Positions 24,683 to 33,570 of a DNA stretch of 64,000 nt are shown here, in pieces; position 1 is the first letter of the stretch, and the number at the start of each line of letters is the position of its first letter. This DNA is from Streptomyces sp. HUAS YS2 (GTDB lineage Bacteria > Actinomycetota > Actinomycetes > Streptomycetales > Streptomycetaceae). Location: contig NZ_CP137573.1 of the NCBI RefSeq assembly GCF_033343995.1, positions 3,257,001-3,321,000 of the forward strand, read 5' to 3'. Position numbers and translations under genes: made by a program. Under the pieces are notes generated by a model that ran no database searches, was not told the DNA's origin, and saw only the letters and a program-made list of their open reading frames with translations.

Positions 24683-26335
24683 TCAGTTCCGGCCGGCCGC
24701 CGCGCGGCGGCGGGTGACGACCACGAACCCGGCGCCGGCCGCGAGCGCGGCGGCCGCCAGGCCGGCGGCGGTCCACACCGCGGCGCCGGTCGAGGCCAGG
24801 CCGCCCTGCGCGGAGGCGTCGCCGCCGGCCGAACCGCCGGTGGTGGCGGCGTTCCCGCCCGCACCGCCGGCGGTGGCGGCGCCCGTGTCACCGCCCGGGA
24901 CGCCGCCGGTGACGACACCGCCGCCGGTCGTGGCGGCAGGGGCGGTGCCGTTGAGCACGATCGCGGCGGTGTTGTCGGCCGGGTCGGGGTCGAAGGCGGG
25001 CTTCTTGCCGGCCCCGTCGGCGTGCCGGACGGTGATCTTGCCGGTCGCGTCCTCGATCACCTTCGTGACCTTCACCTCGAACGGCAGCGTGCGCTCCGCG
25101 CCGTTCTCGACGACCGGGGGGACGTCGCAGACGTAGCGGCGGTTGGCCTCCGTGGCGACGCACTGCGCGGGCACCGCCGTGACCTTGACGCCCCGCGGCA
25201 TCTCGACGTCGACCTTGGCGATGCCCTCGACGCCGCGACGGCGGTCGACCCGGGCCGGGCCCTCGTTGCGGAAGCCGACCGCGAGCGTGAGCTTCTCGCC
25301 GGCCGCTGCCTTCTCGACGCTCGCGCCGCGCGCCACGAAGTCGGCCGTGCTGTCGACGTCCAGGTCCGCCGAGTACTGGTTGTTCCGCAGGTCGAGTTCC
25401 GCGGCGAGCGGGGCGACGGACTTCTTCTTCACGGTGAGCGCCGGTCCGGTGCCCTTGGTGAAGGTGCCCGCGCCGCGCTGCTCGGCCCGCTCGGCCGGGT
25501 CGTCGATGCCGATCCGGTAGGTGAAGCGCTCGTAGAGCCCGTCCGCCGCCGCCTTGAGGCTGAGCGGCTGCTCCAGGGTGTACTCCGCGCCCGGCTCGTA
25601 CGGGCCGTCGAGGGTGCACAGCACCTTCTCGAAGCCCTGCCAGACCGCTTCGGGGGCCTTGCCGTACTCACAGTTGGAGTACCGCTCGGGGATCTCCAGG
25701 CCCGGCGTGCGGAACATGGTCAGCAGCGCGCCGTCGACCTTGGTGGTGCCCACGTTGGCGAACGTCACGGGGAGCGCCTGGCTCGCACCCGGCTTGAGGC
25801 CGGACTTCAGCGGCAGCTCCTTCAGCGCGAGGTCGGGGCCGCCCACGGTCACCTTGGTCGTCAGCGGCGCGAAGGTCTCCGTCGCGTGCGCGGTGACGAG
25901 CTGTCCGGTCACCTTGACGTCGGCGGTGGCGCCGACGGCGGCGCCGTCGGCCGCGGTGAGCTTCAGCCGGGCGACCTTCTCGTACCCGCCCCAGACGACG
26001 TCCCGCTCGCAGACCACCTTGGCGCCGGTGACGGTGCACGGGAAGGCGGGCGCGTTCTGGACCTCGGCGGTGGCGACTCCGGCGAGGGCGCTGAAGTCGT
26101 AGGTGATCGTGGCCTGACCGCTCTCCATGCCCTCGTCACCCCCCGTGTCCCAGTGCAGCATGATGTCCGACTCGGAGGGCTTCGGCGTGCCGCCCGGGGT
26201 CTGCGGCCAGACACTGACCTCGGCCGGGCCGAGGAGCTCGAACTCGTTCGGCTCGGCCTGCGCCGGGGTCACGGCGAGGCCGGCGGCCGTGGCGGCGAGG
26301 CCCACTGAAGCGAGGGCGGAGAACAGGCGTCTCAT
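24683..26335 (-). CDS. LAXTG-anchored cell-surface protein
   Basis: A 550-residue exported protein. The signal peptide MRRLFSALASVGLAATAAGL ends near AQAEP. Three to four Ig-like beta domains follow (for example PLKSGLKPGASQALPVTFANVG, a DUF11/CARDB-like pattern), then a Gly/Thr/Ala-rich wall-spanning region. The C-terminus has the sorting signal LASTG (513-517), a hydrophobic helix and a TRRRAAAGRN tail. LAXTG is the motif used by Streptomyces class E sortases, so the protein should be covalently attached to peptidoglycan. The ATG at 26335 follows AAAGG; upstream in-frame codons lack a signal peptide. Ligand unknown. Confidence 0.85.
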   Translation of the reverse strand: MRRLFSALASVGLAATAAGLAVTPAQAEPNEFELLGPAEVSVWPQTPGGTPKPSESDIMLHWDTGGDEGMESGQATITYDFSALAGVATAEVQNAPAFPCTVTGAKVVCERDVVWGGYEKVARLKLTAADGAAVGATADVKVTGQLVTAHATETFAPLTTKVTVGGPDLALKELPLKSGLKPGASQALPVTFANVGTTKVDGALLTMFRTPGLEIPERYSNCEYGKAPEAVWQGFEKVLCTLDGPYEPGAEYTLEQPLSLKAAADGLYERFTYRIGIDDPAERAEQRGAGTFTKGTGPALTVKKKSVAPLAAELDLRNNQYSADLDVDSTADFVARGASVEKAAAGEKLTLAVGFRNEGPARVDRRRGVEGIAKVDVEMPRGVKVTAVPAQCVATEANRRYVCDVPPVVENGAERTLPFEVKVTKVIEDATGKITVRHADGAGKKPAFDPDPADNTAAIVLNGTAPAATTGGGVVTGGVPGGDTGAATAGGAGGNAATTGGSAGGDASAQGGLASTGAAVWTAAGLAAAALAAGAGFVVVTRRRAAAGRN

Positions 26336-26490
26336 GCATGAACCTTTGATCAAGAAGAGATGGCGCCCCTTATGACCGTCGTGCCCCCGCGAGGGTTGTG
26401 AGTGACGCGTGTCACATGCCGATCCGCATATTCGCGTGCAACCAATCCCCCTGGTCACAGGTCATGTATGCAGCACCACCCAAAACTGGG

Positions 26491-26524
26491 AAGGCGCTGC
26501 GCTCGGAGGGGGGCGCAGCGCCTT
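26491..26524. terminator. Bidirectional terminator downstream of the GMC oxidoreductase
   Basis: A perfect 12-base inverted repeat (26491-26502 and 26513-26524). T-rich tracts flank it on both strands (TTTCTTGTT to the right, CCAGTTTTGG to the left on the minus strand). Confidence 0.85.
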
Positions 26525-26542
26525 TCTTGTTGCGTGGGGGAA

Positions 26543-28363
26543 TCAGGACTTCTTCGGCGGGACCGTCGGGATGCCGAGGAACGGGAGCCTCAGGGCGCCG
26601 AAGGCGTCCGCGGGGACCGCCGGGGACTTCGGCTCGACGGGGGCCAGGCGCACGTACGCCGCGCCCTGGGCCGGGCGGGCGTCCTCCTCGTTCTTGTTCG
26701 GCCAGAACGACATCGCCCGCTCCGCCTGCGCCGTGATCGTCAGCGAGGGGTTGACGCCCAGGTTCGCGGAGACCGCCGCGCCGTCCACGACCGAGATGCC
26801 GGGGTGACCGTACAGCCGGTGGTAGGGGTCGATGACGCCGGACTCGGCGTCCGCGCCGATCGGGCAGCCGCCGAGGAAGTGCGCGGTCAGCGGAGTGCCC
26901 ATCAGCTCGCCGACGTTGGAGCCGGCGAAGCCGTTGATCTCCTCGGCGAGCAGGCTCGCCGCCTGCGTCGCCGCCTCGATCTGCGTCGGGTTCGGCGCGC
27001 CGTGGCCCTGGCGGGCGGTGAGCAGACCCTTCCCGATGCCGCCCGGCTTGCGGTACGTCGTCAGGGAGTTGTCCAGGGACTGCATGACCAGACCGATGAT
27101 GGTCCGCTCCGACCAGCGCCGGTTGGACAGCGAACGGACCGCCAGCGTGGGGTGCTTGACCAGCTCGACCAGCCACCTGCGCACCCGGTGCGCGCCGTAC
27201 GGCACCTGGAGGACGGTCAGCGCGCCCATCGAGTTGGAGCCCTTGCCGTAGCGGACCGGCTCGATGTGGGTGTTCTCGTCCGGGTGGACGGACGAGGTGA
27301 TGGCGACGCCGCGGGTGAAGTCGACCTTGTCCTTGCCGTGCTTCTTCCGGTAGCGGCGGTCGGTGGTCTGCGAGCCCACCAGGCCCTCGGAGTTGGTGCG
27401 GGTCAGCTCGCCGAGCCGGGCCGAGATCCGGGGCAGCAGGCCGGTGTCCTTCATCCGGTGCAGCAGCGTCTGGGTGCCGTACGTACCGGCGGCGATGACG
27501 ACCTTGCGGGCCGTGAAGGTGCGGCCCTTGCCCTTCTTCCGGTTGTCGGTGGGCAGGGTCTTGACCGCGTAGCCGCCCCGGGAGTCCTCGGTGACGGCGA
27601 CGACCGAGGTCATCGGGTGGACGGTCGCGCCCGCCTTCTCCGCGAGGTGGAGGTAGTTCTCGTTGAGGGTGTTCTTCGCGCCGTGCCGACAGCCGGTCAT
27701 GCACTCGCCGCACTCGGTGCAGGCCTTGCGGGACGGGCCCGCGCCGCCGAAGAACGGATCGGCGACCTCGCCGCCCGGCTTCACCTTCGCGGTCCCTGCC
27801 CCGTCCTCGCCGACGGCGTCCTTGCCGTCCCCGAAGAACACACCCACCGGCGCCATGTGGAAGGTGTCGCCGATGCCCATGGCCTGCGCGGTCGCCTTCA
27901 GGTGGACGTCCGAGGGGGTCATGGTCGGGTTGAGCCGGACCCCCAGCATCCGCTTGGCCTGGTCGTAGTACGGGCCCAGCTCCTCGCGCCAGTCCGTGAT
28001 GTCCTTCCACTGCGGGTCATCGAAGAACGGCGCGAGCGGCTCGTAGAGGGTGTTGGCGTAGTTCAGCGAACCGCCGCCGACGCCGGCGCCCGCCAGGACC
28101 ATGACGTTGCCCAGCAGGTGGATGCGCTGGATGCCGTACAGGCCGAGGGCCGGCGCCCAGAGGAAGTTCTTCAGGTCCCAGGAGTTCCGGGGCAGCTCCT
28201 CGCGGGCGAACCGGCGGCCCGCCTCGAGGACGCCGACCCGGTAGCCCTTCTCGGTGAGCCGCAGCGCGGTGACCGAGCCGCCGAAGCCGGAGCCGACGAC
28301 GACGACGTCGTAGTCGTACGAACCGTCCTCGTCCTGATTCTGGGCAGGGGTTACCGCGGTCAT
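26543..28363 (-). CDS. GMC family oxidoreductase (cholesterol oxidase-like)
   Basis: A 606-residue flavoenzyme. The FAD-binding fold is at the N-terminus (VVVGSGFGGSVTALRLTEKG, about 22-41). The GMC signature GGGSLNYANTLYEPL follows near 90, a CxxCxxC-type cysteine group in CTECGECMTGCRHGAKNTL near 218, and the C-terminal GGCPIG and GHPGISVVDGAAV blocks. The four-cysteine insertion is typical of the ChoD-like subgroup rather than secreted cholesterol oxidases; no signal peptide is present. The ATG at 28363 follows GGAGAG. Related mycobacterial genes lie next to guaB3. The substrate, possibly a steroid or long-chain alcohol, is not certain. Confidence 0.85.
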   Translation of the reverse strand: MTAVTPAQNQDEDGSYDYDVVVVGSGFGGSVTALRLTEKGYRVGVLEAGRRFAREELPRNSWDLKNFLWAPALGLYGIQRIHLLGNVMVLAGAGVGGGSLNYANTLYEPLAPFFDDPQWKDITDWREELGPYYDQAKRMLGVRLNPTMTPSDVHLKATAQAMGIGDTFHMAPVGVFFGDGKDAVGEDGAGTAKVKPGGEVADPFFGGAGPSRKACTECGECMTGCRHGAKNTLNENYLHLAEKAGATVHPMTSVVAVTEDSRGGYAVKTLPTDNRKKGKGRTFTARKVVIAAGTYGTQTLLHRMKDTGLLPRISARLGELTRTNSEGLVGSQTTDRRYRKKHGKDKVDFTRGVAITSSVHPDENTHIEPVRYGKGSNSMGALTVLQVPYGAHRVRRWLVELVKHPTLAVRSLSNRRWSERTIIGLVMQSLDNSLTTYRKPGGIGKGLLTARQGHGAPNPTQIEAATQAASLLAEEINGFAGSNVGELMGTPLTAHFLGGCPIGADAESGVIDPYHRLYGHPGISVVDGAAVSANLGVNPSLTITAQAERAMSFWPNKNEEDARPAQGAAYVRLAPVEPKSPAVPADAFGALRLPFLGIPTVPPKKS

Positions 28364-28403
28364 GGCTCTCCTCTTGGGCAACGGGTCAGGTGGGACGGGC
28401 AGG

Positions 28404-30056
28404 TCAGCGCAGGCGCAGGGCCTTCATCGCCTTCAGGGACACGCTCATGAACGCCGCGTACTTCTCGTCGTCCATGCCGAAGGACGGCGCGAGCGGGATC
28501 AGCCGCTGCTGGGCGACGGTCTGGGCCTCGGTGTACTTGAGGATGCCCTCGGAGCCGTGCCGGCGGCCCAGGCCGGAGTCCTTCATGCCGCCCATCGGGG
28601 ACTGGACGCTGCCGTAGGCCGGGGCGTAGCCCTCGTTGATGTTGACGGTGCCGGTGCGCAGCCGGGCCGCGACGGCGTGGCCGCGCCGGGAGTCCTTCGT
28701 CCAGACGGAGGAGTTCAGGCCGTACGGGGTGGCGTTGGCCAGCTCGACGACCTCGTCCTCGTCCTTGAAGCGGTAGATCGAGACGACCGGGCCGAAGGTC
28801 TCCTCGGAGCAGACCGCCATCGGCGTCTCGACGCCGTCGAGGATGGTCGGCTCGTAGAACAGCGGGCCGATGTCGGGCCGGGCGACGCCGCCGGCGACCA
28901 GCTTCGCACCCTTGGCGACGGCCTCCTCGACGTGCCGGGACACCGTCTCCAGCTGCCGCTCGCCGACCAGGGAGCCCATGTCGGCCCCGTACGCGAGGGC
29001 GTTGCCCAGCCGCATCGCCTTCGTCCGGGCCGCGAACCGGGCGACGAAGTCGTCGGCGACCGACTCGTGGACGTAGAGCCGCTCGATGGAGATGCAGAGC
29101 TGTCCGGCGGAGGAGAAGCAGGCGCGGACGGCGCCGGCGGCGGCCTTCTCCACGTCGGCGTCCTTCAGGACCAGCATGGCGTTCTTGCCGCCGAGCTCCA
29201 GGGAGACGCCGACGAGGCGGGCCGCGGCACCCTGGGCGACCTCGCGGCCGGTGCGGGTGGAGCCGGTGAAGGACACGTAGTCGGCGTGCTCGACGACGGC
29301 GGGGCCGACGACCGGGCCCTCGCCGAGGACGACCTGGAAGACGGCGGCCGGAAGGCCCGCCTCGATCAGCAGGTCGCGGGCCCACAGTGCGGTCAGCGCG
29401 GTCTCGGTGTCCGGCTTCATGACCACCGCGTTGCCGGAGACGAACGCGGGCAGCGCGTCGCCGACCGACAGCTCCAGCGGGTAGTTCCAGGGGGCGATCT
29501 GGCCGACGACGCCGCGCGGCTGGCGCAGCTCGGTGACCTTGGTCAGGGTCGGGACGACGCCGGTGTGCCGCTTGGGCTTCAGGTACGAGGAGGCCTTGCG
29601 GCCGTAGTGCCGGGCGGCGACGGCGACCGCCTGGACCTCCTCGTGGGCGTGCAGCCGGGCCTTGCCGGTCTCCAGCTGGATCAGGTCGAGGATCTCGCCC
29701 TGCCGCTCCAGGACCAGGTCGTGGAAGCGGAGCAGAACGGCGGCGCGGCGGCGGACCGGCGTGGCCGCCCAGGCGCCCTGGGCGGCGCGGGCGCGCACGA
29801 ACGCCTCGGCGACGTCCTCGGGGGTGGACTCGGGCAGGTCCGCCAGCTTGTCCCCGGTGAAGGGGGTGTGGTTGGCGGTACGACCGGACCCGACGACGCC
29901 CTTGGTGAGCCGGGCGACCAGGTCCGGCGTCACGACGTCGGCGGCGGTGCGCACACCGGTCGGCGCGGGGGCGATCGGGTTGGTGCCGGCGCCGGCGCGG
30001 GCCGCGGGGGCCTCGGTGTCCGGGGCGGTGGAGGTGATGGCCTGCGAGTCCGTCAT
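28404..30056 (-). CDS. Succinate-semialdehyde dehydrogenase (NADP+) type
   Basis: A 550-residue aldehyde dehydrogenase that probably oxidises succinate semialdehyde to succinate. The substrate-stabilising Asn is in IAPWNYPLELSVGD, the general base Glu in VSLELGGKNA, and the catalytic Cys in SSAGQLCIS. The N-terminus carries a ~50-residue Ala/Thr-rich extension ahead of the fold. The ATG at 30056 is preceded at seven bases by TACCCT, a plausible -10, and has no ribosome site, which suggests a leaderless message. The gene lies 40 bases upstream of the GMC oxidoreductase and is likely co-transcribed with it. Confidence 0.88.
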   Translation of the reverse strand: MTDSQAITSTAPDTEAPAARAGAGTNPIAPAPTGVRTAADVVTPDLVARLTKGVVGSGRTANHTPFTGDKLADLPESTPEDVAEAFVRARAAQGAWAATPVRRRAAVLLRFHDLVLERQGEILDLIQLETGKARLHAHEEVQAVAVAARHYGRKASSYLKPKRHTGVVPTLTKVTELRQPRGVVGQIAPWNYPLELSVGDALPAFVSGNAVVMKPDTETALTALWARDLLIEAGLPAAVFQVVLGEGPVVGPAVVEHADYVSFTGSTRTGREVAQGAAARLVGVSLELGGKNAMLVLKDADVEKAAAGAVRACFSSAGQLCISIERLYVHESVADDFVARFAARTKAMRLGNALAYGADMGSLVGERQLETVSRHVEEAVAKGAKLVAGGVARPDIGPLFYEPTILDGVETPMAVCSEETFGPVVSIYRFKDEDEVVELANATPYGLNSSVWTKDSRRGHAVAARLRTGTVNINEGYAPAYGSVQSPMGGMKDSGLGRRHGSEGILKYTEAQTVAQQRLIPLAPSFGMDDEKYAAFMSVSLKAMKALRLR

Positions 30057-30149
30057 GAGGGCGAGGGTAGGCGTCATTCCGGACTTTGGGTACCCGTCGG
30101 TAACAGTTTTCACCGCCCGCGCACAACCACGCCAGCGATCACTGGCAGA

Positions 30150-30170
30150 TAAGCCCTGATCAGGGGCTTA
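30150..30170 (-). terminator. Possible terminator of the kinase gene at 30168
   Basis: TAAGCCC and GGGCTTA form an inverted repeat around CTGATCAG at 30150-30170, overlapping the kinase stop codon. It is short, so termination is uncertain. Confidence 0.4.
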
Positions 30171-31817
30171 GCCCTGCTTCGAGGCCGCTGAGAAATCCTC
30201 GATCCGCAGTCCCTTCACAACCTCGGTGTAGATCCCCTCACCATCTCCCGCAGCCTTGCCCGCGGCCGGCATCTTCACCCGCAGATGCCAGTACGTCTTG
30301 CCCTCCCCCGGAATCAGCAGCTCGTGGTAGCGGTACCGGACCGGGTCGTCGCCGCTCGACGAGTACGGCGTGTAGTCCACGACCAGCTCGGAGGCCTTCC
30401 GCCCCTGGTGCTGCGTCTCCTTGACCGTGACCTTCGGGTCCTTCATCTCCAGGCCGTTGTTGCCACCGCGCTCGTACTTCGCCTTCCGCGCCGCGGCGCC
30501 CGGGCCGAGGTCGTCGCCGCCGGCCTCCGTGCGCCAGAAGTCGATCTCGAAGACGCCGCTGGGGTCGGAGAACCAGACCACCCCGTCGCCGTCCTCCTGG
30601 GACCGCTTGTAGTCCTGCGGCACGGTCACCTCCGCGCCCAGCAACTCCCGCTCCGGGCGCACCTGCCAGCCGGGCAGCGGCTCGTCCCCGCCGAAGGGGT
30701 CGGTGACCAGCAGCGTCGTGGCGACCGCGATCGCGAGGAGGCCGGCGAGCAGCCCGTACCGCGCGCCCCGGCTCTGCGCCAGGACGGGCGGCAGCCACCG
30801 GTTCTGCGGGGCCACGGTCCCCGCGGCGGCCGGCCCGGCCGTCTGCGTGGGGGCGGACGACGGCACCGGACGGGCCACCGCCTCCAGCGCCGCACGGATC
30901 TCCGTCGGCCCCGGCCGGGCCGCCGGGTCCTTGCTCAGCAGCCGCATCACCAGGGCGCCGAACGCGCCCGAGCCGCGCGCCGGGCTCTGCGGCTCCGCCG
31001 AGAGCACCGCCTGGAGGGTGGCCGGGGTGTTGGTCCGGCGGAACGGCGACATGCCCTCCACGGCCGCGTACAGCACCACACCGAGCGACCACAGGTCCGA
31101 CGCGGGCCCCGGCCGCTGCCCGAGCAGCCGCTCCGGGGCGACGAACTCCGGCGAGCCGACGAACGCGCCGGTCTCGGTCAGCCGCTGCTCGCCCTCGATC
31201 TGCGCGATGCCGAAGTCGGTGAGCACGACCCGGTCGCCGCGGCCGAGCAGGACGTTGTCCGGCTTCACGTCGCGGTGCAGCACGCCCGCCTCGTGGGCGG
31301 CGGTCAGCGCGGCGAGCACGTCGAACCCGATCCGCGCCGCCTCCCGCGGATCGAGCGTGCCCTCCTGGAGCCGGTCGCCCAGCGACTGCCCACTGACCAG
31401 CTCCATCACGACCCACGGCCGCCCGGCCTCGACGACGACGTCGTGCACGGTGACCACGGACGGGTGCTCGATCCTGGCGGCCGCGCGGGCCTCCCGCTGC
31501 ATCCGCAGGTGGATGTTGGCGCGCTCCTGCTCGGACAGGTGGTCCGGCACGCGCGGCTCCTTGACGGCCACGTCGCGGTCCACGACCTCGTCCCGGGCGC
31601 GCCACACCGTACCCATGCCGCCGTGCCCGAGCCGGGACAGCAGCCGGTACCGGCCGCCGACCAGCGGACCGGCGCCGGGCGCGGCCTGCGGCGGGACGGG
31701 TACGTGCTGCGTGGGCACGGGTCCGTGCTGGGGCGGGACGGGTCCGTGCTGCGGCGACCTCGGCGGCTGAAGTCCGTAGCTGGTGGGCTCGTTCATCGGT
31801 CCCCCGTAGTCGTTCAT
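30168..31817 (-). CDS. Membrane Ser/Thr protein kinase (PknB-like)
   Basis: A 549-residue kinase. Residues 1-50 are Pro/Gln/Val-rich (repeats of PQHGPVP). The kinase domain (about 53-310) has the glycine loop GHGGMGTVW, Lys in VAVKEPR, catalytic HRDVKPDN and DFG. A transmembrane helix (about 350-372) leads to a ~175-residue extracytoplasmic domain with no known ligand. The ATG at 31817 is used; another at 31799 is possible. It lies 19 bases downstream of the kinase at 31837, same direction, so the two form an operon. Active kinase residues are all intact. Confidence 0.9.
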   Translation of the reverse strand: MNDYGGPMNEPTSYGLQPPRSPQHGPVPPQHGPVPTQHVPVPPQAAPGAGPLVGGRYRLLSRLGHGGMGTVWRARDEVVDRDVAVKEPRVPDHLSEQERANIHLRMQREARAAARIEHPSVVTVHDVVVEAGRPWVVMELVSGQSLGDRLQEGTLDPREAARIGFDVLAALTAAHEAGVLHRDVKPDNVLLGRGDRVVLTDFGIAQIEGEQRLTETGAFVGSPEFVAPERLLGQRPGPASDLWSLGVVLYAAVEGMSPFRRTNTPATLQAVLSAEPQSPARGSGAFGALVMRLLSKDPAARPGPTEIRAALEAVARPVPSSAPTQTAGPAAAGTVAPQNRWLPPVLAQSRGARYGLLAGLLAIAVATTLLVTDPFGGDEPLPGWQVRPERELLGAEVTVPQDYKRSQEDGDGVVWFSDPSGVFEIDFWRTEAGGDDLGPGAAARKAKYERGGNNGLEMKDPKVTVKETQHQGRKASELVVDYTPYSSSGDDPVRYRYHELLIPGEGKTYWHLRVKMPAAGKAAGDGEGIYTEVVKGLRIEDFSAASKQG

Positions 31818-31836
31818 GCCACCATCCTGTCGAACC

Positions 31837-33468
31837 TCACTGCGCTTCGGCCGGCGGTCGCCAGCTTTTCAGGAGGTGATCGAACTGCCGGCGCGTGGTG
31901 TCCCAGTCCTTCTCGGGCGAGGACATGTACAGCGCGTACTCCGTGCCGTCGTCGCCGTAGTAGAGCTGGTCGATGGCGTGCCGCGGCCCCGGGTTGTTCC
32001 GCCGCTCCGTCCAGGTGAACTCGAGCAGGCAGGCGTACTGCTGGTCCCGGAAGAGGTTCTGGGTCAGCCGCACCCGCTCGTAGCGCGCCCGCTTCTTCAG
32101 CTGCTTCTCCAGGTCCTCGGCATGCACCAGCGGCGTCTCGAAGTCGGGTGACGTGTCGATGCTGATCCGGATGAGGTGCCGGCCGTCGTCGGGCGTGTAG
32201 TCGATGCTGCCCTGGGTGTTGATCTGCCGCTCCCAGCCCTTGGGCACGAGGATGCTGAAGCCCTCCGGGTCCTGCACACGGTGCCAGCCGGCGGGGTCGA
32301 GGACGGGGTCGACCTTGCCCTTGCTCTTGTCCTTGCCGGGCTCGGCGGTGCTGTCGGCCGTCGGGCCGGTGCCGCGCCCCTGGTCGCCGCCGCCCTGACC
32401 GCCCCCGTACTGCATCACGGCGAACACCGCGGCGCCCGCGACCAGACCGGCGACGACCGCCGCGAGGACCGCCGTGCGCCACCGACCGCCGCCGGACGCC
32501 GGGACGGACGGGACGGTCGGGGTCGCGGCCGGGAGCTCGGAGGCGGGCGGGACGGGCTGCTGCAGGGTGGCGACCGAGCCGAGCTGGGCCGGGTCGACCC
32601 GCTGGGTCGGCACGAACGCCTGCGCAGCCTTCGGGGTACGCCCCTCCATGGCCTCCAGGAGCATCCGCTCGGCCTCGTCGGCCGACGGACGGCCCTCCGG
32701 GTCCTTGCGCAGCAGTGCGGTGATCACCGGCGCGAGCGGGCCCGCCTTGCGCGGGGCGTCCGGCTCCTCGGTCACGACGGCCTGCATGGTGGTGATCGGC
32801 GAGTCGCGGCGGAACGGGCTCGTCCCCTCCACCGCCGCGTACAGCGTCGCGCCGAGCGACCAGAGGTCGGAGGCCGGGCCGGGCGCCCCGCCCCGTACCC
32901 GCTCGGGTGCCAGATAGTCGATGGAGCCGACGAGTTCACCGGTCCGCGTGATGGTGGAGTCGCCCTCGATGGCCGCGATGCCGAAGTCGGTGAGCAGCAC
33001 CCGGCCGTCGCGGGCCAGCAGCACGTTGCCGGGCTTTACGTCCCGGTGCAGCACCCCGGCCGCGTGCGCGGCGCGCAGCGCGCCGAGGACGTGCAGGCCG
33101 ATCCGGGCCGCCTCGCGGGCGTCGGGCGACGCCTCCTTCATCGCGTCCGCGAGCGAGGGCCCGTCGACGTACTGCATGACGATCCACGGCCGGTCGTCGT
33201 GCTCCAGCACGTCGTGCACGGTGACGACACCCGGGTGCGAGATCCGCGCGGCGGCCCGCGCCTCCTTCTGCGTCCGGGCGTGCAGGACGACCCGGTCGGC
33301 CTCGGAGACGAACCGACCCGCCGTCAGCTCCTTCACCGCGACCGTGCGGTGCAGGACCTCGTCCTGCGCGCGCCAGACCTTGCCCATGCCGCCGCGCCCG
33401 ATGGACTCGCTCAGCCGGTACCGACCGGCGAGCAGGAGCCCGGTTCCTGTGCTCTGAGAATGTTCCAC
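31837..33468 (-). CDS. Membrane Ser/Thr protein kinase (PknB-like)
   Basis: A 543-residue kinase starting with GTG 33468 after GGGGGA. The kinase domain (about 17-280) shows GRGGMGKVW, VAVKEL, HRDVKPGN and DFG, all intact. A transmembrane helix (about 345-365) precedes an extracytoplasmic domain of ~165 residues. This contains VQDPEGFSILVPKGWER, a pattern repeated in the neighbouring kinase-like gene (LRQDPEGFQIAVAKGWKR). It is part of a run of four kinase genes on the same strand and is probably co-transcribed with the kinase at 30168. Confidence 0.92.
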   Translation of the reverse strand: MEHSQSTGTGLLLAGRYRLSESIGRGGMGKVWRAQDEVLHRTVAVKELTAGRFVSEADRVVLHARTQKEARAAARISHPGVVTVHDVLEHDDRPWIVMQYVDGPSLADAMKEASPDAREAARIGLHVLGALRAAHAAGVLHRDVKPGNVLLARDGRVLLTDFGIAAIEGDSTITRTGELVGSIDYLAPERVRGGAPGPASDLWSLGATLYAAVEGTSPFRRDSPITTMQAVVTEEPDAPRKAGPLAPVITALLRKDPEGRPSADEAERMLLEAMEGRTPKAAQAFVPTQRVDPAQLGSVATLQQPVPPASELPAATPTVPSVPASGGGRWRTAVLAAVVAGLVAGAAVFAVMQYGGGQGGGDQGRGTGPTADSTAEPGKDKSKGKVDPVLDPAGWHRVQDPEGFSILVPKGWERQINTQGSIDYTPDDGRHLIRISIDTSPDFETPLVHAEDLEKQLKKRARYERVRLTQNLFRDQQYACLLEFTWTERRNNPGPRHAIDQLYYGDDGTEYALYMSSPEKDWDTTRRQFDHLLKSWRPPAEAQ

Positions 33469-33570
33469 TGTCCCCCGCCCCGATCCTTCGGATGCCAGGT
33501 TACGGAGCGGGGTACGGGGGGCGGAACCTCGGGGCGGTCATAGGAACCGCACCGTGACCGGAGACGGGCC

